Origin: Streptomyces apocyni | GTDB taxonomy: Bacteria > Actinomycetota > Actinomycetes > Streptomycetales > Streptomycetaceae | Assembly: GCF_009739465.1 (NCBI RefSeq) | Contig: NZ_WHOM01000056.1 | Location: 1-64,000, forward strand | Reading direction: 5' to 3' | Length of the DNA stretch: 64,000 nt | In this document: positions 16,621-24,278 of the stretch, one piece after another | Layout: each line of letters opens with the position of its first letter | How positions within the stretch are numbered: position 1 is the stretch's first letter | Made by a program: the position numbers and the translations under genes | The notes under the pieces: generated by a model | Databases searched by the model: none | Told to the model about the DNA's origin: nothing | The model's input: the letters and a program-made list of their open reading frames with translations, nothing else

Positions 16621-18311
16621 CAGACGGTGCTGTCGGCGGGCAGCTCCACCTCGGCCGCGTCCTCGGCGCCGTCGGCCACCGGTTCGGCGCTGGCCAGGAG
16701 CGGGCGTCCTGGGCGCGGGATGCGTACGGCTTCACCGGTGGTGTTGGCGGTGCAGACGAACGAGCCCGCGCGGCGAAAGGCGAGTACGCCCTCGGGCGCG
16801 TCCAGCCACGCGACCGCGTCGCCCGCGCCGAGCGCGGGCTGCTCGCGGCGCACCGCGAGGGCGCTGCGGTACAGCTCAAGGGTGGAGTCCGGGTCACCGG
16901 TCTGGGCCTCGACGCTCAGCGCGCCCCAGGTGGAGGGCTGCGGCAGCCAGCTCCCGCCGGTCCCGAAGCCGTACGAGCTGCCCTCGGTGGTCCACGGGAG
17001 CGGTACCCGGCAGCCGTCGCGGAAGCCGTCCTGGCCGCTGGCCCGCCAGAACGACGGGTCCTGGCGCACCTCGTCCGGCAGGTCGGTGACGTCCGGCAGG
17101 CCCAGCTCCTCGCCCTGGTAGAGATACGCGGAGCCGGGCAGCGCCAGCATCAGCAGCGTCGCCGCGCGGGCCCGGCGCAGACCGAGTGCACGGTCGCCCG
17201 CCTCGCGCAGCTGGGTACCCAGGCCCGCCGGGTTGGCGAAGCGGGTGGCGTGCCGGGTGACGTCGTGGTTGGACAGCACCCAGGTGGCGGGGGCGCCGAC
17301 CGGGCGCATCGCGCCGAGCGAGGTGTCGATGACCTCGCGCAGTTCGGCGGCGTCCCAGTGGGTGCCCAGGTACTGGAAGTTGAAGGCCTGGTGCAGCTCG
17401 TCCGGGCGTACGTAGTGCGCGGTGCGCTCCACGGTCGGCGTCCAGGCCTCGGCGACGGCGATCCGGTCCCCGGGGTACTCGTCGAGGATGCGGCGCCAGC
17501 TGCGGTAGATCTCGTGCACGCCGTCCTGGTCGAAGAACGGCATGACGTCGTTGCCAAGGAGCTTCAGCTGCTCGCCGTCGCCGCCGATGTCCGGCAGGCC
17601 TTCGGCCTTGACCAGGCCGTGGGCGACATCGACCCGGAATCCGTCGGTGCCCATGTCCAGCCAGAAGCGCAGGATGGAGCGGAACTCGTCGGCGACGGCC
17701 GGGTGTTCCCAGTTGAAGTCGGGTTGCTCGGGCGCGAACAGGTGCAGATACCAGTCGCCCGGGGTGCCGTCGGGGTTGGTGGTACGGGTCCAGGCGGGGC
17801 CGCCGAAGATGGACTCCCAGTCGTTGGGCGGGAGTTCGCCGTCCGTGCCCTTGCCGGGGCGGAAGTGGTAGCGGTCGCGCAGCGCCGAGCCCGGGCCCTC
17901 CTTGAGGGCGCGCTTGAACCACTCGTGCTGGTCGGAGGAGTGGTTGGGCACCAGGTCGACGATGATGCGCAGGCCCAGTTCGTGGGCGTCGCGGATCAGC
18001 GCGTCGGCGTCCAAGAGGGTGCCGAACATCGGGTCGATCGCCCGGTAGTCGGAGACGTCGTAGCCCGCGTCGGCCTGCGGCGAGGCGTAGAAGGGGCTCA
18101 GCCATACGGCGTCGACGCCGAGGTCGCGCAGGTACGGCAGCCGCGCGCGTACGCCCTCGAGGTCGCCCATGCCGTCGCCGTTGCCGTCGGCGAAACTGCG
18201 CGGATAGACCTGGTAGATGACCGCGTCCCGCCACCAGCCTGGGCGGTCGGCGGTGCTGCGGTCGGCAGCGGATTCCGTACCGGCGGTGGCGTCAGCGAGG
18301 TGCTGGGTCAT
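16608..18311 (-). CDS. Cytoplasmic GH13 alpha-glucosidase/maltodextrin glucosidase
   Basis: The product has 567 residues and no signal peptide. It is a GH13 (oligo-1,6-glucosidase/alpha-glucosidase subfamily) enzyme: WWRDAVIYQVYPRSF near the N-terminus, VDLVPNH, the nucleophile in GFRVDVAHGL, the acid in VAEAW, and LSNHDVTRH. It would release glucose from imported maltose or maltodextrin. It lies downstream of malG across a strong hairpin and overlaps the LacI gene. Exact linkage preference cannot be read from sequence. Confidence 0.9.
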   Translation of the reverse strand: MTQHLADATAGTESAADRSTADRPGWWRDAVIYQVYPRSFADGNGDGMGDLEGVRARLPYLRDLGVDAVWLSPFYASPQADAGYDVSDYRAIDPMFGTLLDADALIRDAHELGLRIIVDLVPNHSSDQHEWFKRALKEGPGSALRDRYHFRPGKGTDGELPPNDWESIFGGPAWTRTTNPDGTPGDWYLHLFAPEQPDFNWEHPAVADEFRSILRFWLDMGTDGFRVDVAHGLVKAEGLPDIGGDGEQLKLLGNDVMPFFDQDGVHEIYRSWRRILDEYPGDRIAVAEAWTPTVERTAHYVRPDELHQAFNFQYLGTHWDAAELREVIDTSLGAMRPVGAPATWVLSNHDVTRHATRFANPAGLGTQLREAGDRALGLRRARAATLLMLALPGSAYLYQGEELGLPDVTDLPDEVRQDPSFWRASGQDGFRDGCRVPLPWTTEGSSYGFGTGGSWLPQPSTWGALSVEAQTGDPDSTLELYRSALAVRREQPALGAGDAVAWLDAPEGVLAFRRAGSFVCTANTTGEAVRIPRPGRPLLASAEPVADGAEDAAEVELPADSTVWWAV

Positions 18312-18340
18312 GTCATCCCTGGGTGTGGTGAAGGTGGTGG

Positions 18341-18380
18341 GGCCGCGGCCGGTCCGGGTGCGGTCCGGACCGGCGCGGCC
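18341..18380. terminator. Strong hairpin between malG and glucosidase gene
   Basis: Arms at 18341-18357 and 18365-18380 (ending GGTCCGG / starting CCGGACC) pair over about 16 bases with one bulge and a 7-base loop. It may attenuate read-through from malEFG into the glucosidase gene or stabilise the upstream mRNA. Confidence 0.6.
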
Positions 18381-18422
18381 GACGTCTTGTTCGTACGGGT
18401 GGAAAGGGACGTGGCGGGGGGC

Positions 18423-19349
18423 TCAGCCCTTGGTGCCGCCTGCGGTGAGACCGGCCACCAGGTTGCGCTGCACCAGGAGGAATATCAGGCCCGCGGGGAT
18501 GGTGATGATGACCGCGGACGCCGCGAGGTAGCCCCACTCCGCCTTGTGCTGGCCGATGAAGCTCTGTAGGCCAACGGAGAGCGTGAGCATCGAGTCGCTG
18601 CTCAGGAAGGCCCGCGCGAAGGCGACTTCACCCCAAGCGGTGATGAACGAGTAGAACGCCGTCACCGCCAGGCCCGGCTTCGCCAGCGGCAGGATCAGCC
18701 GGTAGAAGGTGCCGAACGGGGTGAGTCCGTCCACCCGCCCGGCCTCGTCGATCTCGTACGGGATCGTGTCGAAGTAGCCCTTCATCATCCAGGCGCAGAA
18801 CGGCACGGACACCGAGCAGTAGGTGAGGATCAGGCCCACGTAGGAGTCGAGCAGTCCGAGGCCGCCGAGGATGTTGTAGAGGGCGACGATCAGTACGGCC
18901 ACCGGGAACATCTGAGTGACGAGCAGGACCCACATCAGCGACTTGTGGCCGGGGAAGCGCATCCGCGAGATGGCGTAGCCGGTAGAGGCCGCGATGAAGA
19001 CACCGAGAGCCGTGGTGCCGAGGGCGATCAGCACCGAGTTGGCGAACCAGCGCGGGAACTCCGTCTCGGTCAGTACGTAGGTGTAGTTGCTGATCTCCAG
19101 GCCGCCCTCGGCGCTGGTCGGCGTGGTCCAGCCGTCCCGGCCGCGCAGCGAGATGAACATCATGTACGCGATCGGGAAGACCGCGATCACGGCCGCGCCG
19201 ATCAGCGCGGCGTGCAGCCCCAGCGAGGCCAGCGGGGACCGCTCGTCGCGGCCGCGGATCTTGCGGTGCGGGCGGTGCGCCTGGGTGGGGTTGACGGCGG
19301 CGCGGTCTGGTCGGGCGCTGTCGTGCCGGGATTCGGTCATCGCGCTCAC
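18423..19349 (-). CDS. malG: Maltose/maltodextrin ABC permease MalG
   Basis: The product has 308 residues with six predicted membrane segments and the MalG EAA loop (EIDEAGRVDGLTPFGTFYRL) that contacts the ATPase. The GTG start at 19349 overlaps the malF stop by 4 bases; an ATG three codons later is an alternative. No ATPase gene adjoins, which is usual in Streptomyces, where the shared ATPase MsiK serves several sugar importers. Confidence 0.93.
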   Translation of the reverse strand: MSAMTESRHDSARPDRAAVNPTQAHRPHRKIRGRDERSPLASLGLHAALIGAAVIAVFPIAYMMFISLRGRDGWTTPTSAEGGLEISNYTYVLTETEFPRWFANSVLIALGTTALGVFIAASTGYAISRMRFPGHKSLMWVLLVTQMFPVAVLIVALYNILGGLGLLDSYVGLILTYCSVSVPFCAWMMKGYFDTIPYEIDEAGRVDGLTPFGTFYRLILPLAKPGLAVTAFYSFITAWGEVAFARAFLSSDSMLTLSVGLQSFIGQHKAEWGYLAASAVIITIPAGLIFLLVQRNLVAGLTAGGTKG

Positions 19350-20377
19350 TGGGCGGCCTCCTGACGGTTGAGCAGGCGCCGGTAGAACACGGCGAACACC
19401 AGCAGCATGGAGAGGATGATGATTCCGTAGGTGGCCGCGCCCGCGTAGTCGCGCACCGAACCGAAGGCGAGCCGGTAGGCGTAGGTCACCAGGATCTCGC
19501 TGTTCATGGCGTTGGCCTCACCGAGCATCAGATAGATGATCGGGAACATGTTGAAGGTCCAGATGGTGCCCAGCAGGATCACCGTGGAGCTGACCGGTTT
19601 CAGACCCGGCAGGGTGACATGCCGGAATCTCTGCCAGGGGCTGGCGCCGTCCATCTCGGCGGCCTCGTACTGGTCGCTGGAGATGGACGCGAGACCACCG
19701 AGAATGGCGACCATCATGAAGGGGACGCCCAGCCAGACGTTGACGCCGATGACCGCGACCTTCTGAGTGAAGGTGTCACCGAGCCAGTCGACGGGGGCGA
19801 AACCCAGCTTGCCGAGCAGGGCGTTGAAGACGCCCGACTCGCTGTTGTACATCATGCGCCAGATGTACGTGGCGACGAACGGCGGCACCGCCCAGGGCAG
19901 GATCAGCATGACCCGGTAGAGCGAGCGGCCCTTGAGCTTGCGGTTGAGCAGCAGGGCGAGGCCCAGACCGATGGTGTAGTGGAAGAAGACACAGGACGCG
20001 GTCCACACCACCGTCCACCACAGCTTGGGGTAGAACTCGCCGTCGGCGCCGGACAGGATGCGCCAGTAGTTGTCCAGGCCGATGAACTCGTAGGTCGCCG
20101 GGATGGTGGTCTCGCCGATCTGCTTGGCGACGTTGAGCTCGTTGGCGTCGGTGAAGGACAGGTAGATCCCCCGACCCAGGGGGTATCCGATCAGCACGCC
20201 GATCACCAGCACCACCGGCAGCACCATGGCCCAGGCGTACCAGTACCGGTCATAGGAGCGCTTCATGCGGGTGAGAAGCCCAGCCTTGGAAGGCCCAGAC
20301 GTGGCGGACCCAGACCCGGCGGACCCAGACGCGGCGGACCCCGTCGCCTGCGCGGGCTGTGCGGTGGCTTTCTTCAT
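19346..20377 (-). CDS. malF: Maltose/maltodextrin ABC permease MalF
   Basis: The product has 343 residues. A Gly/Ser/Ala-rich N-terminal tail of about 30 residues, encoded by a 15-bp tandem repeat, precedes six membrane segments and an EAA loop (YEAAEMDGASPWQRFRHVTLP). It pairs with MalG to form the pore. The gene follows malE across a hairpin and overlaps malG. Confidence 0.93.
   Translation of the reverse strand: MKKATAQPAQATGSAASGSAGSGSATSGPSKAGLLTRMKRSYDRYWYAWAMVLPVVLVIGVLIGYPLGRGIYLSFTDANELNVAKQIGETTIPATYEFIGLDNYWRILSGADGEFYPKLWWTVVWTASCVFFHYTIGLGLALLLNRKLKGRSLYRVMLILPWAVPPFVATYIWRMMYNSESGVFNALLGKLGFAPVDWLGDTFTQKVAVIGVNVWLGVPFMMVAILGGLASISSDQYEAAEMDGASPWQRFRHVTLPGLKPVSSTVILLGTIWTFNMFPIIYLMLGEANAMNSEILVTYAYRLAFGSVRDYAGAATYGIIILSMLLVFAVFYRRLLNRQEAAQ
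20296..20340. repeat. 15-bp tandem repeat in malF N-terminus
   Basis: Three units of CAGACNYGGCGGACC type start at 20296, 20311 and 20326. They encode a Gly/Ser/Ala linker before the first membrane segment and keep the reading frame. Confidence 0.85.
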
Positions 20378-20413
20378 GGTTTCCCTGCTCGTACCTGCTC
20401 GTATACGGCTCTG

Positions 20414-20455
20414 GTCCGGCCCGGCAGCGCGGGTGTCAGCGCTGCCGGACCGGAC
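20414..20455. terminator. malE-malF intergenic stem-loop
   Basis: Seventeen-base arms at 20414-20430 and 20439-20455 pair at 16 positions with an 8-base loop. Located just after the malE stop on the minus strand, it fits the role of stem-loops that stabilise binding-protein mRNA and lower permease expression. Confidence 0.75.
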
Positions 20456-20464
20456 GGGAGGGGC

Positions 20465-21745
20465 TTACTCGGTCGCGTAGTCCTTGAGGGACTGGACGTT
20501 GGACTTCCACTTGTCGGCGGTGGTGTCCAGGCCCTTCTCGACGGAGGTGTTGCCCTTGAGGGTCTCGATGTACTGCTTGGTCCACTCGGCGAACATGTCG
20601 CTGACTCCGGCGACGTTCGGGCGCGCGGTGGCGTCAGCCAGTACGTCCTTGAAGGCGCCCTTGATCGGGTCGGCCACGACCGGCGCGGTGTAGGCGTCGT
20701 CGCGGGTCGGCAGGACGCCCGTCTCGGTGGAGGCGAACTCCTGCGACTTCTTGGAGGTCATGAAGGCGACGAACTTCTGGGCCGCGGTCTTCTTGGCGGC
20801 GCTGGAGCCGTTGTAGACGACGAGGTTGTGGCCGCCGGTCGGGGTGCCCGCCTTGCCGCTGGAACCGGCCGGGACCGAGGCGATCCCGAGGTTCTCCTTC
20901 TCCTTGAAGGCCTTGCCGGTCAGGTCGTCGGCCGTGGACCACGGGCCGTTGATGACCATGGCGACCTTGCCGTCCTTGAAGGCGGCCTGCATGTTGTTGT
21001 AGCCGTCGGTGTAGTCGGGCTTGACCGCCACACCGTCCTTGATCAGGTCCATCACGGTCTGGACGGCCTTCTGGCCCGCCTTGTCGTTGACGGTGATCTT
21101 CTCGCCGTCAACGTCGACCATCTGGCCGCCCTCGCCGTACAGGAAGGGCAGAGCGAAGTAGCTGTCCGGGTTGAGGTAGATACCGTCGACGCCGGTCTTC
21201 TTCTTGATGGTCTTGGCGGCCTTGGAGAGCTCTTCCCAGGTGGTGGGAACCTCCACACCGGCCTTGTCGAAGACGTCCTGGTTGTAGAGGAGCGCGAGGG
21301 CGTCGGTCACCTGCGGCACGCCGTAGAGCTTGCCGTCGACCTTGGCGCCGTCGACCAGGCCCTGGTTGAAGGAGTCGAGCTCCTTGACCGCGGGGGTGCC
21401 TTCCAGCGGGGCGAGGTACTGGTTCTTCGCGAGCCCGGCGGTCCAGCCGACGTCGGCGCGCAGCACGTCCGGGGCCTTGCCGGCCTGGGCCGCGGTCTTG
21501 TACTTCTGCTCGGCCTCGGCGAACGGGACGTTCTGGTACTTGACCTTGATCCCGTCGTTCGCCTTCTCGAACTCCTTGACCAGCTTCTTGTAGGTCGGCG
21601 CCTCGTTCGTGGCATCCGACGTGTCCCACCAGGTGATGGTGACCGGGCCGTCGGCCTTGTCGCCACTGTCGCTGTCGCCACCGCAAGCCGTTGCCGCGAG
21701 CGCCAGGCTCGCGATCATCGCGGTGGCCGCTATGCCACGCCGCAT
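20465..21745 (-). CDS. malE: Maltose/maltodextrin-binding lipoprotein MalE
   Basis: The product has 426 residues. The lipoprotein signal ends in LAATAC (lipobox cysteine near residue 21), followed by a Gly/Ser/Asp-rich linker. The body is a family-1 extracellular sugar-binding protein (TITWWDTSD near the start, GHNLVVYNGSS). The ATG at 21745 was chosen because AAGGAG lies 6 bases upstream and the signal peptide begins there. It captures maltodextrin at the membrane for MalFG. The promoter carries CTTGC...GCAAG. Confidence 0.95.
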   Translation of the reverse strand: MRRGIAATAMIASLALAATACGGDSDSGDKADGPVTITWWDTSDATNEAPTYKKLVKEFEKANDGIKVKYQNVPFAEAEQKYKTAAQAGKAPDVLRADVGWTAGLAKNQYLAPLEGTPAVKELDSFNQGLVDGAKVDGKLYGVPQVTDALALLYNQDVFDKAGVEVPTTWEELSKAAKTIKKKTGVDGIYLNPDSYFALPFLYGEGGQMVDVDGEKITVNDKAGQKAVQTVMDLIKDGVAVKPDYTDGYNNMQAAFKDGKVAMVINGPWSTADDLTGKAFKEKENLGIASVPAGSSGKAGTPTGGHNLVVYNGSSAAKKTAAQKFVAFMTSKKSQEFASTETGVLPTRDDAYTAPVVADPIKGAFKDVLADATARPNVAGVSDMFAEWTKQYIETLKGNTSVEKGLDTTADKWKSNVQSLKDYATE

Positions 21746-21863
21746 GTGAACTCCTTCAAAGGTCCCCGGGACGTCTCGGAGGCGAGCGTGCCTCCCGCTA
21801 CCGCGCCCCTCGCGGCGCCGGGTTCGGCAGGAACGTAACAACGATGAAAGCCGACCGAAAGAC

Positions 21864-21884
21864 CTTGCGGCAATTTTCTGCAAG
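21864..21884. promoter_or_regulatory. MalR operator candidate at malE
   Basis: CTTGC (21864-21868) and GCAAG (21880-21884) form an inverted repeat with an 11-base spacer, about 120 bases before the malE start. The half-sites match those at the amylase and malR promoters. Confidence 0.6.
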
Positions 21885-22043
21885 ACCGGGTGATCGTTAC
21901 CTTCGCGTGTCCCGAAGGTTGCCGGTGGATCACTTGACAGCGACGAGGTCGGGAATCCGCACGCACCCACGACCTCTTCGCGACCCCCTCGCGCCCCCTC
22001 GCGACCCCGTCACGACCGGCTTACGGCTCTGCAACAACCTCCC

Positions 22044-22058
22044 GCAAGCCCTTGCAAG
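22044..22058. promoter_or_regulatory. MalR operator candidate at malR
   Basis: GCAAG (22044-22048) precedes the perfect 8-base palindrome CTTGCAAG (22051-22058), 64 bases before the malR start. It may serve autoregulation. Confidence 0.6.
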
Positions 22059-22121
22059 CAGCACGTCAACCTGCCGAGGCCTGGTGGGCAATCCGCCCGG
22101 TGACCGGTACAGTCCAGGCCT

Positions 22122-23156
22122 GTGACCGCACGGCTTGCCGACATCGCAGCCCAGGCGGGGGTCAGCGAAGCCACAGTCAGCCGCGTGCTCAACGGCAAGC
22201 CCGGTGTGGCCCCGGCCACCCGCGAATCCGTCCTGGCCGCACTCGACGTGCTCGGCTACGAGCGGCCCACGCGGCTGCGCAGGCGCAGCGCGGGCCTCGT
22301 CGGCCTGATAACGCCCGAGCTGGACAACCCCATCTTCCCGGCGCTCGCCCAGGTCATCGGCCAGGCCCTGACCCGGCAGGGGTACACCCCCGTACTGGCG
22401 ACCCAGACGCCCGGCGGTTCCACCGAGGACGAGCTCACCGAGATGCTGGTGGACCGCGGGGTCTCCGGGATCATCTTCGTCTCCGGGCTGCACGCCGACA
22501 CCAGCGCCGATATGGACCGCTACGAACAGCTACGCGGCCAGGGGGTGCCGTTCGTCCTGGTCGACGGCTACTCCCCGAAGGTCCAGGCGCCGTTCATCTC
22601 GCCCGACGACCGGGCCGCCATGCAGCTGGCCGTCACCCACCTCGTCTCGCTCGGCCACACGGAGATCGGGCTCGCCCTGGGCCCGCAGCGCTTCGTCCCG
22701 GTCCAGCGGAAGATAGAGGGCTTTGTCGCCGCGATGCGCGACCAGCTAGGCCTGAGCCCCGACGACGTCGGGCAGCGCCTCGTCCAGCACTCCCTCTACA
22801 CCCTGGAGGGCGGCCAGGCGGCGGCGACCGCCCTGATGGACCGGAACTGCACCGCTGTCGTCTGCGCCAGCGACATGATGGCGCTCGGCGCCATACGAGC
22901 GGCCCGCCAGCGCGGTCTCCAGGTGCCGGACGACATCTCGGTGGTCGGCTTCGACGACTCACCGCTCATAGCGTTCACCGATCCCCCGCTGACCACGGTG
23001 CGTAAGCCGGTGCCCGCGATGGGGCAGGCGGCCGTGCGTACGCTGCTCGAGGAGATCGGCGGGACGCCAGCGCCGCAGAGCGAGTTCGTGTTCATGCCGG
23101 AGCTGGTGGTACGAGGTTCAACTGCTTCTGCCCCCCGGGGCTCCGAGAGTTCCTAG
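22122..23156 (+). CDS. malR: LacI-family maltose regulator MalR
   Basis: The product has 344 residues, opening directly with the helix-turn-helix (LADIAAQAGVSEATVSRVLNGKPG) and followed by the sugar-binding effector domain (LITPELDNPIFPAL ... DISVVGFDDSPLIAFTDPPLTTVRKP). The position divergent from malE is that of MalR in Streptomyces. No Shine-Dalgarno sequence precedes the GTG, so a leaderless mRNA is possible. It shares most of its sequence with the regulator at 15547. The stop codon lies inside a CCTAGGGCT repeat run. Confidence 0.92.
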   Translation: MTARLADIAAQAGVSEATVSRVLNGKPGVAPATRESVLAALDVLGYERPTRLRRRSAGLVGLITPELDNPIFPALAQVIGQALTRQGYTPVLATQTPGGSTEDELTEMLVDRGVSGIIFVSGLHADTSADMDRYEQLRGQGVPFVLVDGYSPKVQAPFISPDDRAAMQLAVTHLVSLGHTEIGLALGPQRFVPVQRKIEGFVAAMRDQLGLSPDDVGQRLVQHSLYTLEGGQAAATALMDRNCTAVVCASDMMALGAIRAARQRGLQVPDDISVVGFDDSPLIAFTDPPLTTVRKPVPAMGQAAVRTLLEEIGGTPAPQSEFVFMPELVVRGSTASAPRGSESS

Positions 23157-23213
23157 GGCTCCTAGGGCTCCTAGGGCTCCCGGTTTTCCCAGAGTTCCTA
23201 GGGGGTTCCTAGG
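23151..23213. repeat. CCTAGG-rich short tandem repeats
   Basis: Three 9-bp units TCCTAGGGC run from 23151 to 23177, and two more CCTAGG cores lie at 23197 and 23208. The first unit contains the malR stop codon. CCTAGG is a self-complementary hexamer, so the RNA may fold; no terminator is otherwise clear here. Confidence 0.8.
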
Positions 23214-23307
23214 GGCCCGATCATCGTCCCCAAGGAGTAGGGCGTGCGTTCAGGAACCAACCGAGGGATGATCAGATGGCGGGCCACATCTGGCAAACTT
23301 TCGCTCC

Positions 23308-24222
23308 ATGGGTGAGACGACTGTGACAGCACTGGAAGGCCGGACGGCAGCCTCGTCACCCGATGCCAACGACGCGCAAGACCGCCCGGCGCGAGCTTTC
23401 GTGCGCCGCCTGCGCACTCAGCGCCGGCCGCGCCTGTGGTACGAGTTGGCCCTGATCGCGGTGAGTTACTGGCTGTACTCGCTGGTGCGCAACGCGGTGC
23501 CGGAGCAGGAGTCCGAGGCGATGCGTAACGCCGACTGGATTCTGCGGGCCGAGCACTCGATCGGGTTGGCTTTCGAGCAGAGCGTCAACCAGGCGATCAA
23601 CTCCGTGACCTGGTTGATCGTCGGCATGAACTACTACTACGCGACGCTGCACTTCATCGTCACGATCGGCGTCCTGGTCTGGCTCTACCGCCGCCACCCC
23701 GGGCGGTATGCCGCCCACCGCACCGTGCTGTTCGTGACCACCGGTATCGCCCTGGTCGGCTTCTACCTCTTCCCCCTCGCCCCGCCCCGGCTGATGGAGG
23801 GCCACGGCTACATCGACACGGTCCTGGTCCACCAGACCTGGGGCTCGATGGCCTCCGGTGACCTGAAGGACATGACCAACCAGTACGCGGCGATGCCGTC
23901 GATGCACATCGGCTGGTCGCTGTGGTGCGGGGTGACGATCTTCGCGCTGGCGCGGGTGCCGTGGGTGCGGGTACTCGGGCTGCTCTACCCGGTGGCCACA
24001 CTGGTCGTGATCGTCGCTACGGCGAACCACTTCTGGCTGGACGCGGTGGGCGGCGTGCTCTGCCTCGGCGCCGGGTTCGCCTACGCCCGCGCCTGGTACG
24101 GGGCGCTGCCGCACCGGCTCTCGCGTGAGGTGCCGGGGCCGGGGGCGCCGTCGGCGCGGGCGCGGGCCGCTGAGCGCGAGAGTACGTACGAGCTGGCGGA
24201 GTCCGGCGACCGGGTCGGCTAG
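23308..24222 (+). CDS. PAP2-family membrane phosphatase (inositol-phosphorylceramide-synthase-like)
   Basis: The product has 304 residues with about six membrane segments. The PAP2 active-site pieces are visible: PPRLM, AAMPSMHIGW (C2 motif histidine) and ATANHFWLDAVGG (C3 motif histidine and aspartate). This subgroup, related to AUR1, handles lipid phosphates or phospholipid head groups. An acidic, disordered C-terminal tail follows. It is a standalone gene between malR and glnE. Confidence 0.85.
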   Translation: MGETTVTALEGRTAASSPDANDAQDRPARAFVRRLRTQRRPRLWYELALIAVSYWLYSLVRNAVPEQESEAMRNADWILRAEHSIGLAFEQSVNQAINSVTWLIVGMNYYYATLHFIVTIGVLVWLYRRHPGRYAAHRTVLFVTTGIALVGFYLFPLAPPRLMEGHGYIDTVLVHQTWGSMASGDLKDMTNQYAAMPSMHIGWSLWCGVTIFALARVPWVRVLGLLYPVATLVVIVATANHFWLDAVGGVLCLGAGFAYARAWYGALPHRLSREVPGPGAPSARARAAERESTYELAESGDRVG

Positions 24223-24278
24223 CCGGTCCCCTCCGCACCAGTCCGCCGCGCCTACGGCCCGACGGCTCAGGCCGCCCC

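Larger units (their letters stand above)
21746..22121. promoter_or_regulatory. malE/malR divergent promoter region
   Basis: This 376-base gap separates malE (leftward) from malR (rightward). It holds two CTTGC/GCAAG operator candidates, one nearer each gene, and a three-unit CGCGACCCCCT-like run at 21979-22010. No gene is visible. Confidence 0.7.

Noticed and set aside
15436..17121. Frame antisense to the LacI regulator and glucosidase
   Set aside because: Both minus-strand genes are unambiguous.
23151..23213. Short tandem repeats as a CRISPR array
   Set aside because: Units are 9 bases with no spacers and no cas genes nearby.
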